A stretch of DNA of 64,000 nt, taken from NCBI GenBank assembly GCA_038380795.1, contig CM076271.1, positions 18,243,001 to 18,307,000 on the forward strand. The letters run 5' to 3'. Position 1 is the stretch's first letter, and every line of letters begins with the position of its first letter. Shown here one piece after another: positions 38,284 to 50,409 of the stretch. This DNA comes from Pyrocephalus nanus. Taxonomy: Eukaryota; Chordata; Aves; Passeriformes; Tyrannidae. Under the pieces are notes generated by a model, which did no database searches, was not told where the DNA came from, and was given only the letters and a program-made list of their open reading frames with translations. Made by a program: the position numbers and the translations under genes.

Positions 38284-41113
38284 TTAAACTAAGATTTTGC
38301 TATCTGTCTCAGGGCTTTAGAAAGCTGTAGATTACTTGCTGTCGGGCTGTGAAGGCTGTGGGTGCAGAAGGAATTGCTTTTTAGGCTAACACAAATGCTG
38401 CCCCTGCATTATGTTCTTTGTAGAAATTGGGTGCAATGGATGGAAGGAGGGAGAGGAGTGTCAGCAAGGGTGACAGGGAAGGCAGCCAAAATGCAAATGG
38501 ATGGGAAGCAATGGAAGGGAGAGAGATGCCTGGAGTGGACTGTGGAAATCACGCTGAGAGATCAAACAGAGCCTGAACCAGGCATGAGAAAGTAAAGTTT
38601 AGCTGCAGAACAAACATACTGATTGACAACTAGGAATTGCTTGGAAACACAAAGAAAATAAACCAAGAGAAGAGCACAGAGCCCCTGATTCAGTGAAAGG
38701 CTGTGAAGGGCTGCTTTTTGCATGAATGAGAGGGGAAGTTGTAAAGTGGCTGCGTGGGTGGCTGAAGCAGTGCTGTGAAATGGTCCCCTGTTAGATGGAG
38801 CAGATATATGAAATTATTGATGTTGTTTTGGTCTATAGAGCTGGCAGGAATTCTTTTCCTTGAGAGATGCATCTGTGCCAACTGAAGGGTGATCTCTTCC
38901 TCTATGGCAGTGTGCTGTGTGTTTTAGGGGGTGAATGAAGGGACTGACTTTGCACAAGGGTCACATAAACACAGAATCTGGGTGAAATTCAGGCATCCAT
39001 CTCTTCAGCCCCACGTGTTGTACTATGCCCCTGAAACCAGTGAGAATCCAGACACATTCCTGGTGTCTGTGTGCAAGTCCTGTGGAAGTGGCTGCCACCA
39101 AACAGAGAAGTTTGCATTTGAGAAGTATGTTGCAGTTTGCACGTAATGAGAAGACTTTTGATTGAGGAAATATCTTCAATCAGGGGCATGGAGTTGTGTT
39201 TTCCTCTTCTTTTGCTGGGAAGGTTGAGTCTCTTGCTTGGCACTACCTGTTTATGGGCAGCTTCTTGTCTTCCAAAGATTCCTGAAGCTGTAAGAAACGC
39301 AAAATGAAGTGAACTTGAGGCAAACAGAAGAACTAAGTGTGGTGTTACCCACACCACGTTACTGCCCAGGAACCAGAGGAGGCTGGAGAGTGATGTGTAA
39401 GCAATTAATTTAAAAAATTATTAAAAAAAAAAAAAGTACTGAGTGAGAACAAATGAGATTAACTTATAGAGAAGGAGGGGAGCTGCATAGTCATACTCTA
39501 AATGCAGGTCTTGTTTTCTGTGATTTTTTTGTCCTAAGGATTGTTTTTGGGCTAAAAAGAGACTCTGTGCTTCTGTGTTACTTCCCTCCACAGGTTATAA
39601 AAGATCTCTATAGTTTTCTTGAGATATATTTTTGATATATTTTCTTGAGATATAGTTTTGAGCATACAATATCAGAGGCTTTTATAAATAGAAACATTGT
39701 TTGGGGACATCCAGTAAGTATAGATCTTGTTTTAAAACAGCTTTTAAAATGGTATCTTTTCATATTTCTGGTAATGAAATTCCACATGGACTGAACCACT
39801 TCAAAGCTTGTAGCACATCCCACTGGATCACGTGCAATTTTTTCTCATAGATGTTTCTAAATCCAGTGGCCTCCCCAGTGCTTTTGGTTCTTTGGTGATT
39901 AGCTCCAGTAATATGAAACTTCTACAGCAAGTCTCTGAGGGACTTGGCTTCTGTGCAGGTCTCCAGTGCATCAGCTTTTCATGTGTCAGCATTTAAATGG
40001 CTCAAAATTCTCGATCATTCTTAAAGGCAGGAGTGACCTGCTTTGCTCCACTGCAAAGCTCATTATTTCTGTAGCTCTGTCAGTTCTGCCAGAAATATTT
40101 ACAAACCAAATTACATCTGCTTTGGCTACTATCAATCAATAGATGATGAAAGACAGATCATTGCATCTGTTTATGAAAAACTAAATGGCAAGGCAATTAG
40201 GATTTCTTGGATTTTCACCTGTACTTGTACTTCCTGCAGTTTTTAATAATATCCCCTGTTTCTTAATTTTTAACACATGGGGAAAAACCAGGATCAATGT
40301 GTGGGACTTCCTGGTATATTTTGCTTCCTATTTTGCTACATCATATTTGTGTTATCACACCCCTCCTGGGCACTCTACAAAGCCGAGGTGTTGTTCTTTG
40401 CCAAGGGGAATGCCACCTAAATAGCCAAAAGGGACAGTGAAAAAAAAGCTGGGATGTGACTGTCCCCATCTCAGGGCCGGTGGAGCTGAGGCACAAAGAG
40501 GAGAGGATGTACCAAGCCTCGTGGTGGGGCACTGTGTGGCTTTCTCAGCTGATTTCTCGGTGCTGTACCAAAATGAGCCCTGATTTAGGGCTGCCCAGCA
40601 GCTCTACGTGCACACCTGGGCGAATAAATTCAGATCCATGAAACAGCATGAACCTTTCCCAGCTGGGATGTTGCTTCTCAGCCTTCCAGGTGTTCACCTG
40701 CCAGGGCTTGTGCAAGGCACAGCGAGCAGCCAGCCCGTGGGTTTGGTGCTGAGGGGTGTCCCAGTTGTGCTTCTGTCCCGTGATGGGGGGGCTGGCTCTG
40801 TGAGGTGATGCTTTTTTTTGTCTCATTCTGTGCACAGCAGATGCCCAGCTCTGAGCAGAGGTGGGGAAGCACATCAGCCTGACCCACTTAAAACAGAGAC
40901 AAACTCCAACTCCCTGCTGGTGTGAATCGAGCTGGGGCTTTGGAAATTGCAATGGGGAATGGATTTACACCAGCTAAGAAATTGGCTCCTTAACCAGGCA
41001 CAGTGGGACTTGGTAGCTTAGGGAAGGGAACAGAAGACAATTTTGTAGCTGAACTTAACTACTTGTTGCTGGCAAGTGACTAAAATACCCATTAACACGT
41101 CTGATGTCCACAC
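38283..41113. other. noncoding tract, no gene recognised
   Basis: No gene is recognised. An A13 run lies at 39423-39435. A GC-richer stretch at about 40440-40960 shows several open frames on both strands with no known relatives. Confidence 0.5.
39614..39665. repeat. 26-bp tandem duplication, two copies
   Basis: TTTTCTTGAGATATA occurs at 39614-39628 and again at 39640-39654, with the following TTTTTGATA/GTTTTGAGC also similar. The period is 26 bp and the copies differ mainly at their ends. A simple replication-slippage duplication is the likely origin. Confidence 0.75.
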
Positions 41114-41183
41114 TGACGTAATCAACATTTAGGTACCAGGGTTGTGGTTGCTCACCATGGGTTTGACTTACCCATTGACGTCA
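41114..41183. promoter_or_regulatory. pair of CRE (CREB/ATF) type sites
   Basis: TGACGTAA at 41114-41121 and the full palindromic consensus TGACGTCA at 41176-41183 lie 62 bp apart, start to start. The second overlaps a CAGCTG E-box (41182-41187) by two bases. CREB/ATF family proteins bind this octamer in response to cAMP. Palindromic CREs contain a CpG and are rare in CpG-poor DNA, so two within 70 bp is notable. Function is inferred, and no promoter is visible next to them. Confidence 0.35.
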
Positions 41184-41596
41184 GCTGTCTCCACACCAGC
41201 CCCAAACTGCCTTTTTCCAGGTATTCCAGTGTTCCAAGCTGACATCCAGGCTGTGTGATTAGCCACCCAAATTGCATGCTATTTTTTTCCTGCCTTGTAA
41301 TCGGATTACTGTAATATTAACAAATAAAAGCAGGAGCTGAACAACAATGAAGCTTTAATATGAAACGAGCAGAGAGGGAAGGGAACATCAGCAGGCAAGA
41401 GATTTAAAAATATAAAAATGCTAAACTGATTTGTTTCTTCCCTCCAGCTGGAGCATTGTGTAAACTCACATTCACACATCACAGGTCCCATGGTACAGCT
41501 TCCATGTGAACAAGGGAGGAAAGCTGGAACTCATGAACCAGGGAAAGTTAGATTTGATAGGTTGTGATTTCATACTTCGTGTGCAGAGAGGGAACC

Positions 41597-41864
41597 TTTT
41601 TTCTTTTCTTTTCTCTTTTCTTTTCTTTTCTTTTCTTTTCTTTTCTTTTCTTTTCTTTTCTTTTCTTTTCTTTTCTTTTCTTTTCTTTTCTTTTCTTTTC
41701 TTTTCTTTTCTTTTCCTTTCCTTTCCTTTCCTTTCCTTTCCTTTCCTTTCCTTTCCTTTCCTTTCCTTTCCTTTCCTTTCCTTTCCTTTCCTTTCCTTTC
41801 CTTTCCTTTCCTTTCCTTTCCTTTCCTTTCCTTTCCTTTTTTTCTTTTCTTTTCTTTTTTCCCC
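41597..41864. repeat. two-block pentanucleotide microsatellite
   Basis: After a short irregular lead-in there are 20 perfect TTTTC units (41616-41715), then an immediate switch to 24 perfect CTTTC units (41716-41835), then an irregular TTTTC tail to 41864. The whole array is pure pyrimidine on the plus strand and pure purine (AAAAG then AAAGG rotations) on the minus strand. It is open in several frames on both strands, which accounts for the repetitive open frames there. The sharp boundary and lack of interruptions suggest recent expansion. Homopurine-homopyrimidine mirror sequence of this length can adopt triplex DNA. Confidence 0.98.
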
Positions 41865-41927
41865 TTAATATACCGAGATTTTTGTGTCCACATGTGCTTG
41901 ATTTGTGAAGAAGATAATCTCTTTTAG

Positions 41928-42144
41928 AAGTTTCACTTATGGCTTTAAACTGAAAAAGAGCAGGTTTAGATTAGATTTTAGGAAGAAATGCTTCCCTGTG
42001 AGGGCGGTGAGGCCCTGGCACAGGTTGCCCAGAGAAGCTGTGGCTGCCCCTGGATCCCTGGAAGTGTCCAAGGAGCAACCTGGGATAGTGGAACTGGGTG
42101 GGCTTTGAGATCCCTTCCAACCCAAACTGTTCTGGGATTCTATG
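41928..42144 (+). mobile_element. CR1 LINE, 3' fragment with end of ORF2
   Basis: An approximately 215-bp CR1 copy in plus orientation. An open frame still reads R-F-R-L-D-F-R-K-K and then W-H-R-L-P-R-E-A-V-A-A-P, the C-terminus of CR1 reverse transcriptase, before decaying. The 3' untranslated part runs through TTTGAGATCCCTTCCAACCC to the terminal ATTCTATGAT. Compared with the usual avian order, the segment between 'GTCCAAGG' and 'AGCAACCTGG' and the GTGTCCCTGCCCATGGCAGG segment are missing, so this copy carries internal deletions or belongs to a shortened lineage. It starts about 60 bp after the pentanucleotide array. Confidence 0.95.
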
Positions 42145-45100
42145 ATGAATGCACTGACATTTTTTTCCATGCACATGTGCTTGTTTTATACAGAAGATAT
42201 TCCCATTTATAAATCTCTTGCCCTGCTGTGGGAGTTGTCACCTCTGTGGGGTCCCACCTGTTAAAGCAGAAAGACTTGACATGCCTTGAGCTTCCATCTC
42301 TGCAGTTGCTCACACTCACATGAACGTCCTTGGAAGTGGATAAAAGTACCCTCAGAAGTGAACACAAGTGTTTTATTGAAACAGGCAGACTATGGAATGG
42401 GATTCATTTTTGGCAGCAGTTTTTGGCTGCTCTTTCCTGGTGTGATCAATCTGAGTTGATCAGCTGGCTGACACAAGGGGGAGTTTCTCTGTTCCCATCA
42501 TTGTATAGACAGAAAAATGACCACCCTTGGCCCCAAAATCTTGCAGTCTGGTGTGAGTGGACCTAAAACCTTTTGCTTAAGTGTGGATGACACTTTATTG
42601 CTCATAAATTGACAATCTTGGAGCAAAGCTGCTGAGATGGTGGGTTTTTCTGTGGGATTTTTATTGCCTCCTGAGGAATATGCTCTTTCCACCATGGGAG
42701 TGAATGATGGTGCTGGCAGATTGCTCCCATTTTTTATGGGTAAGCAGACAGTTTCCTATTAAGAAATTCCTACATTAACTTTCGTGTTATTTGCAGTTTT
42801 AAAACAATAAGCATATAGCCAAAAAGAGAAAAACTGCCCAGGTTAAGTCCTGATCTGTGCACATGGGCAGGTTTAGGAGCCTGTGTGCTGCCTGCTGGAG
42901 TGACCACAGTAGGTACATCTGAAATGCAGAATGTTTACCTGGCTCAGGCTGTGGAAACATTCAGAAGTGGAGAGAAAGGGTAGCAGCAAAGCTCTGCTCT
43001 CCCATGGTATCAGAAAGCATCCCTTGGATGAGGTGTGAAAGAATTCTCTCAGTGATGAAGACCTCTGTAAACTTCCCGACCTTCTGCACCAAATGAAAGT
43101 GTTTTCTTTGCTTGCTTCCCATCTCTAAACCCATAAGCATATTTCTGCAGGAGCTTCAAGTATTTCCCACTTCCCTAATTCTCTGCTGTTTCAAAGGTCA
43201 GGGTGCAATCATCCCCTTCCTTCCTGGTGGTGGCACATCACAATCTTCATGGCAGAGACAGCACTGGGGGGAGTGCTGTGCTCAGGGCTGCCAGGAGGGC
43301 AGGGGAGGTGGTTTCTACCCCCTTTAGCACTGAATTTTATTATGCTGTAACTGCAGAGAACAGGGAATGGTGTTCAGGAAGGTGGGAACAAGTAATGCGA
43401 GGAGGGCTCGAGGCAAGAATCACAGAACAGACCTTGATGTCAGCTCTCAGCGAGGTTTGTGAGAGACCAGCAGTGAATTTACGATTTGAGTTCCCTCCTA
43501 TGGGCAGGAATGAAGTTCCTCCTTATTTTTCTTGGAAAGAATGGTTCATGTGCATTGTTGAGTGTCAGTCATGTTTGGGCTGGTTTGGTTCCTGTCACGT
43601 AGAGCCAAATTTCCAGAAGCACAAGAAGGTAACAGAGCACTCAGGGTCGTATCTTGCGTCATAATCTCTTAAATAAGATAATTTAACAGAATATTGATCC
43701 CACATTATTAGCTTATTGTGGCCTACTGAATAGGAAGCACTGGAAAGCTGTAATTTAGTTGGAGAATTTTCCAATCAGAATATCATTTTTTTTCTGTTCC
43801 TGCTGACAAAATGAACTCAACAGAAGTATTTCCAACCTGAAGTATTTAGGCTGGTGGCTGAAAGGTCACAAGTCCTGGGTTTATTTTAGATTTCCAGATG
43901 ATTAAACATAAAACTTCTAATTATTTTCAACTTTACAGCAGCAATTGTAGTTTTCTTCTTTATTACTAAGTTCTTCTGATGTTTCAATTTGAGGATGTTT
44001 CAGATATTTTCCTCCAGAAGACTCTTTCCTGTGGTGTTGTGAGGGCTGAGCCACTGTTTATACACTAAAACCACAGCATAGTTAATTTATTTAAAATGAA
44101 ATTTTAAAGAATTTGTTTTATTAGCCTTGCTTTTTAATGCATCGATGTTTTATAGAATAAGAGAATCTGTGGCAGATTTCTGGAGTGTGGCTGCATTTTA
44201 TCTTCCAGGATTTAATTTCATTTTGATTTAAAACATTAAAACATTTCCCCAATTCCCCCTCCTCACCCACAGAAATCCAATTTCTATTTTAGTCAAGCAC
44301 AATTTCAAGAGGTGGAAATATCAGAAAATTGAGGATTATTTTCACTATTAGTATGCAAAAAGAATTTATTCCTGGTTTTCTTCTTGAAATATGAAATAAC
44401 TTGATTTCTTAAAACTGTTACCATTTGCCCAGAGAAATCATGTCTTTTCTTTCCCCTGAGGAGAGATGTTATAGTATTGTGATCACAAATAGATCTTAAT
44501 CTTACCCAGATGAGAGAGGAAAAGCTAATTCATGCTTTTCTAAGTAGCTGATTTGGATAAATAAAAATTTGTTCTCTCTGATGAAAAAAATCCCTTGTAA
44601 AAATGTCTCTAGAATTCCAAAAGGACCTCCAGGAAAAGTAGCAGAGATAAAATTTTAAAGTCATAAGGCTGTTCTAAAGATTAAAACCATCAAATTATAA
44701 ATATATTCTTTAATGATATTTTAATCCATTACAGAGGAACAAAGAAGGAAACTTCATTTTTTGTTTCACAGTGACCTTTTATTTCTAATCTTACCTGGAA
44801 CATCTAATTAGGATTTTGTCAGTTGTAAAGACAAGTTGTTTAGTTATGGAAAATTAAATACAGGAATCTGCTGACTGAGAAGTGGAACTGTAGACGAGAT
44901 GAGTCATTTTTGAGGTGCCCAATAAATCAGGTGCTTTAGCTGAAGCCTCTTGGTTGGTCACAGCAGCTCTAATTCACAGGCAGACAAAAGCAAGAATTTA
45001 GCCATGACTCCCACAAGAACTGAGTGATGAAAACTAAGTTTATGCATAAAGCTGGAAGTTAATTACAATTACCTTTGTAATTGTTGCTTTGATTTAATTG

Positions 45101-47979
45101 TTAATCCTGTAGCCACAGAAAAAAAAAGCCTCTCTCCCCTTTCCCTCGTGCCATGACCCCACTCTCAGGCAGTTTCTCACCGTGCCTGTTCATGACAGAC
45201 CAGATTGTCCCTGGAGTGAGCCTGTGGATCCACCTGCATTATCAAAATGAATGAATTGAGCCCAGGCAGTCTAATCTTTCTAATAACTTTTCTGTATCAG
45301 GGGCAGGGGAATCTGTGGAGATATCAATCCAGCAGAATGGCACATCAGTAACTCGCCATGATGGCCTCTGTGACTGGCAAGGTAGTTGTAATAAGCAAAT
45401 ACTTATCAGTGATCAGCAGGATGAGGAAAAGAGACATCAGGCCCAACAGCCATGGCTGGAAATGGGATTTCAGCCCCTTGTCCCACAAGGTCCATTATGG
45501 GAATGTGTCACATATCATGTCCTGTGAACTCTGTCTTGAGCACAGGTAGTTACTTGCTATTCTGCAATACCTCTGTACAGTGATAAATGGAGATGGGTAG
45601 GATGTTGTTATCTACAACAGTTTTACCTTGGTGACTGCTCCTGTACTTCTACAGGATCTCTTTTTCCAGCTGATGTGGCCTTTTCTAATTCCTGGCTCCG
45701 TTCTTGATTTATATCCTCGATTTTTTTCCTGAGAATGCAAAAGAGTTACCCTCGAACCTGAGAACTGATTGCCTCCCCTTTCATGTTTCCTGGGGGTGCT
45801 CTGTGCCTTTGTTCACTGCAAAATGCGGACAGAAAACACCACAAAAATCTATTTGCAACAGCCTAAGAAAAATTGTCCACATGACCCCTGCAAAGATGGC
45901 AGCGTTTCAATCTGAAATGGATTGTGGACGGTAAAAATTACCAACAGGTGAGCTGTGCCTGTAGAACTGTGTGCTGCCTGTGCATGCAGCAGTAAATGCT
46001 GACCTCCTTTCTCTACAAAGATAAGAATTTCAGCTCTGTTCTTGTGGGGTGAGGAATGATGTGCTCATAACCACATCCCTGTAATAGGGAGCACACAGTT
46101 CATACAGAGCCCTCTCCCTGGCTGGGAGCTCTCAGATGCTATCGGGGCACCAGCCGCCCTTTTACAGGTGTGAACTCCAGAAATGGGAATCAAACTTTGT
46201 GGAAACTGGTAATAAAAGGGAAATAAACTCAAAATGGTAGCTTTTTATCCATTTATTCAGGTTGGATAATCCAGTAGCTGAAAATGAGATCTACAGCTGG
46301 CATGAAGAGCCATGTTGTCTTTAGAGAACATTTACACTCACTGTGGTGTTACCAAGGAAATTTAACTCTAACCTGAGCTGGTGACTGTAAATCAGGAGCT
46401 TGATTCTCTTTCTAGCTGCTGTCACGTATCCTATCTTACAAAAACATGTTTACTTGGGTCTAAATTTAAGGAGGCTTTTTTGGGGTGGAAATTTGGCTAA
46501 ATGACAGTCAGGGTGTTCCACAAGGAGCTGAGCTGAAAAACCTCCTGGGGGAATAAATATGGGCCATGATGCTGAGCCTTTCTGTTAGGAATTAAAGTAG
46601 ATGATTAGTTTAATGGCACCAAAGTGTACTACTCATCGACAGTAAAGGTCTTGTAAAATAAGTGCTGGTAGTTGGGACATTTAAAGAAATTGAAGCTTCG
46701 GTGAGAGCCTGCTAAATTAAGAAACATTTAGAATTTGTTTCCCCCACTGCCACTGCTGTTCCATCCCCTGGTTGTAAATATGCAGGTAATAATAATCTTC
46801 TGCATCTGAGGATGGAATAATGAGTAGCCTGAAGGCAGCTTTCGGGACTCAGAGTAATGGGACCTGGCTCCCAGGCCAGAGTAGCCAACTGCCAGCGTGG
46901 AAGGGGTTTGTTTCTGCAAAGCAGGGCTGTTTCCCCAGGCTTGCTGTGCTTGCAGAGGGAATGATATCCCAATGGAATGATATCCTGGTGGTTCCAAGGG
47001 TCACCCGTGTCCTGCACACGCTTTCTGACCCTTTTCTCGTGCCGTGGGTCTCCCAAACCGTTGTGAGCTACTCTGAGAGGTGAGAATTACCCCAGTGTGT
47101 GTGTGTGTTCAGCAGTGAGATTACACCTCTAATATTAATCCCATTATGGAACATTCACAGACTGAGTAAGATAATCTTTCCGTCTCACTTAAAAACACCG
47201 AGTAAATTCGAGGCAAGGAGCAAGTGTGGGTGTACCATAACTCTGACATTTTCCCCGGTCCCTGGCATTTTGTCCATTTCTATATATCATCACCATGACT
47301 ACAGTGGCAATGTCTAAGAGAACTCCAGTATAAATCTGACAGCACCTCCTTAGAAGTACTTAAAATCATGTAATTAAGTAAGAAAATGCTGCTGATTGAG
47401 GAGGTTAGAGCTGCCTCGCAGAAGATTACAGCACATTTCATGATTAACAATCAGAACATTCTTTTCCAAACCTCTGCCTAATTTAGCAGACTAAGGTTTC
47501 AGCTGAGACTCTGCTCTTAATGCTGCAAAGAGGAGGGAGAAGGGCAATTTCCCACCATTTTCACTGCTTTCCCGGTGTTTACTCCAGTGTCAGTCTTCGT
47601 TCTAATTTTGCTCTCCAGGTTAACTGACTTAACAGAAGTACTGAAAAAGCAAAAAGGTCAATGCTGCTGATCACAGCACTGCAATTCACTTCAGTCTCTT
47701 GGCACTTTATAATTAGGATGGAGGAATAGTACAAAAACAAGTCATTTTAGTGACAAAAACTCAGCGCCCATCAGCTAATGTGCCAAAATTAATCTTTTCT
47801 CTTTGCATCCCTAAAATAATGGGTTGGTTTCAGAGATAAACTTGTGTTTACTTGCTGGCAAACACACTTCTGTGGAACTCTGTGGTTAAACTGTTTGTGG
47901 GGCAGAAAACTAATTCATATATGGCATATAGGGGCATTATTCAGAGATTTCAATACACTGTGTTATTATGGTATATAAA
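42145..47979. other. noncoding tract, AT-rich, no gene recognised
   Basis: No gene or transposon is recognised. The stretch at about 43670-45120 is strongly AT-rich and non-repetitive. (GT)7 lies at 47095-47108. The stretch at about 47340-47580, with several TAATTA/ATTAAC cores, resembles conserved noncoding DNA in texture. Confidence 0.5.
46958..46985. repeat. 12-bp direct repeat around GATATC
   Basis: GGAATGATATCC occurs at 46958-46969 and 46974-46985, separated by four bases (period 16). Each copy holds a GATATC palindrome. It is probably a local duplication; a paired protein-binding site is an alternative. Confidence 0.85.
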
Positions 47980-48021
47980 ATCATAGAATGCTTAGGGTTG
48001 GAAGGGACCTTAGAGATCAAA
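47980..48021 (-). mobile_element. CR1 LINE, extreme 3' fragment (minus strand)
   Basis: About 40 bp reading ATCATAGAATGCTTAGGGTT then GGAAGGGACCTTAGAGATC, the reverse complement of the extreme CR1 3' end. The rest of the element is absent. An AGATCAAA motif is repeated directly after it. Confidence 0.8.
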
Positions 48022-48408
48022 ATAGATCAAAGATATGAATCATTTAAGGCAGGTGATAACATGAAAAACCACAGACCATTCCTATGTTAAATTGTCCAGG
48101 GAATTTTCTTGTGAAATGTGCTGGTTTTGAGACAGCTCTCAGTGAGCTGCTGGTAAAGCCACTCCATTTCTCTTCCCTCCCTGTACCTGCACAGACATTT
48201 ACAGATGGCATCATTAGGGAAATCTGGAGTTTGTAGACAAAGTGAGTTTTTTTTAGAGGGATGTCTGATGTGACACTGTGGCAGGGTAAGTAAAGTCCTT
48301 CCCCACCACACAGTTCTGTGCCAGATACTTTTATCTTCCTTCTGACAGCTTTTGATATATTATTGTCCATGGTGTTCTGGCTGTCTTTCCTCAGCTTTGT
48401 TGTTTTTC

Positions 48409-48441
48409 TTTTTTTTTTTTTTTTCCTTTATATATATATAT
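48409..48441. repeat. poly-T followed by (TA)n
   Basis: T16 (48409-48424), then CC and a TTTA lead-in to a short TA dinucleotide run. Low-complexity sequence only. Confidence 0.85.
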
Positions 48442-50199
48442 GAAAATATATCTGTAAATTGCCCACCTATTTTCTTGGCAGCCTTCAAAAAAACTTTGCT
48501 GATTCTTGACTCTTAGTGCCTTTCATGTTCCCACGAGTCCACATTTCTCTGGGGACTGTTCAGCTTTGCCTCTCTCACTTAGTGGAGTGACCATGTGGTG
48601 AGTTACAGAAAGAGAAAATATTCCTGTTATCTAATCCCTTTCTGAACACCCCCACTAAAAAGGGGTGGGTTTTTTGGTTATATTTAATACCTGTTATGTA
48701 GAAGTGTGTTAAAGGTTGGAGAGAAACTGGAAGTGCTGCATAAAAGGTTGTTTGTGTGTTTGTTTGTTTTTCTTTTAAAAAGAGCTTCTCATTTTCTAAA
48801 AACAATATTTCACACAATAAATACCAACTGCATGCAGAGGCAGAGGCCCTGAGAAAAAGGAGAGACAACATGTACAGTCATAGAATTTTGGGACTTCTTG
48901 TCCCCAGATCCTTTGAGGGATTTTTTTTTTTTTTTTGGGTAGTGCATACTGATTTCAATTGCTCCTCCTTTGGGCTCTGTCATGCATAATTTTTGCAATA
49001 TTTTAAGGATTTTTTTGCTTTCACGTGGCAGTTAATAATTATGAATGATCATGGAGAAAACTTGCAAGCTTTCACCCCACAGTACAGTACAGATTTGCAT
49101 TTCCAAGGGTTTTAAAAATGGATAATGCACTGTGCTTGCATCTTTATTCTCCTATTGCAAAATTCAGCATGCTTTGTGGAGAGAATTAAAATTAAAAAAT
49201 ACATTCCTGATCCTGGAGGCCTGGTTTGAGTGTAAATACTGTTGAAAAAGTCCTGTGTCTATGTCTGCACGTCCCAGTTGTGGAAAAGATGATGATGAAT
49301 CTGACTTTTTCTTAAGAACTCTTGGGGAATTGCTGGCATAGATATCATTATTAGCATATGTTAAACCAGAGCAAAAAATACTCTTTACATAAGCAGCTAC
49401 TGCTGGAGTGATCAAATATCTCCACTGCTGCAGGTCAGAATGTGCAAATTAACACGAATATTCAAGTATTAAATCACTCCCCGTGAATGGCAAAAGGTTT
49501 ACAGAAAATAGGGGCTCTGTGGTGTTTCTATCCACCAACCTGGCTAAATGACAAGATGATTTGCAGTCCCAAGGAATTATTGACTCCAAAGATAAGAACA
49601 TGAAGTAGGCATTTAAAATTCAAGTCTGTAATTAACTTACCTCCAAATGATGTTATAGGATTTATATTACTGAGGGTTGCGGGGTTGAAAAGCTGGAATT
49701 TTACAACTGAGCAGGCATCTCTCAGGTACACAGTTAATCTGAAGAGGAAAACACTTCAGTGTTTGGAATTCATGATGCTTGTAATAAAATAAGGGAAAAG
49801 AAGCTGCAAAACAGGGGATGTGACAGACATTATCAGACTGTGTGTGTGTTGAGAGGCTGAGAGGAACCATCGTTTACTGTCAAGTTAAAGCAACAAAAAT
49901 GAAATTCTTGCACAGAGTTCCTTACTGTGAACAAGCCAGTAAGTTTGAGATAAAAGTAGGTAGGGATGTGGCTGTAACTCCAAATTATGTGAGTTCCTTT
50001 AATGCAAGGATTTTAGTCCTATTTGAGGCAGAAAAACTCGATGCTTATACCGACTTTTGATAGTGGGTTGATGTTATTTAGGTTACTCTGTTCTTTTGTG
50101 AGATCCAGTCTGTAACTCCAGAGTGTTTATCCTTTTCCAGCTGGTGTGTTGCATTTATTGGCACCAGTCAATACTCAGCCTTTATCTTCCTCATTCCAG

Positions 50200-50409
50200 G
50201 AGCCAAATGTCAGGGAACCTGAACGCCCCCCACTTGTCCTACAAGAAGGAGCTGAACCCTCGTGCCTCTGCTGCTTCCACCTCTGCAGGAGGAGGGAGGG
50301 CAGATCAGAGCCCTGCTGAATACAAAGGGGAAGCAAATGAGATGAGTGTCAGGTTTCAGGAGCTGGTGTGGAGTTCCCTTTGCTTAACAACCCAGCTGGG
50401 GTGCACAGG
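50200..50409 (+). other. internal-exon-like open frame, unrecognised
   Basis: A strong acceptor (TTTATCTTCCTCATTCCAG) is followed by an open frame that ends at a donor-like CAGG|GTGAAC. The segment is 210 bases, a multiple of three. The predicted peptide begins in S-Q-M-S-G-N-L-N-A-P-H and contains an alanine/serine/glycine-rich middle. I recognise no domain. The acceptor is among the better ones seen in the window, but no neighbouring exon is identifiable, and chance remains likely. Confidence 0.14.

Noticed and set aside
41506..41908. Long repetitive open frames (phenylalanine/serine/leucine on plus, lysine/glycine/arginine/glutamate on minus)
   Set aside because: They are translations of the pentanucleotide array, which contains no stop codon in the relevant registers.
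48879..48905. GTCATAGAATTTTGGGACTT, reminiscent of a minus-strand CR1 terminus
   Set aside because: Only about 12 bases fit and the following bases do not continue into the CR1 pattern.
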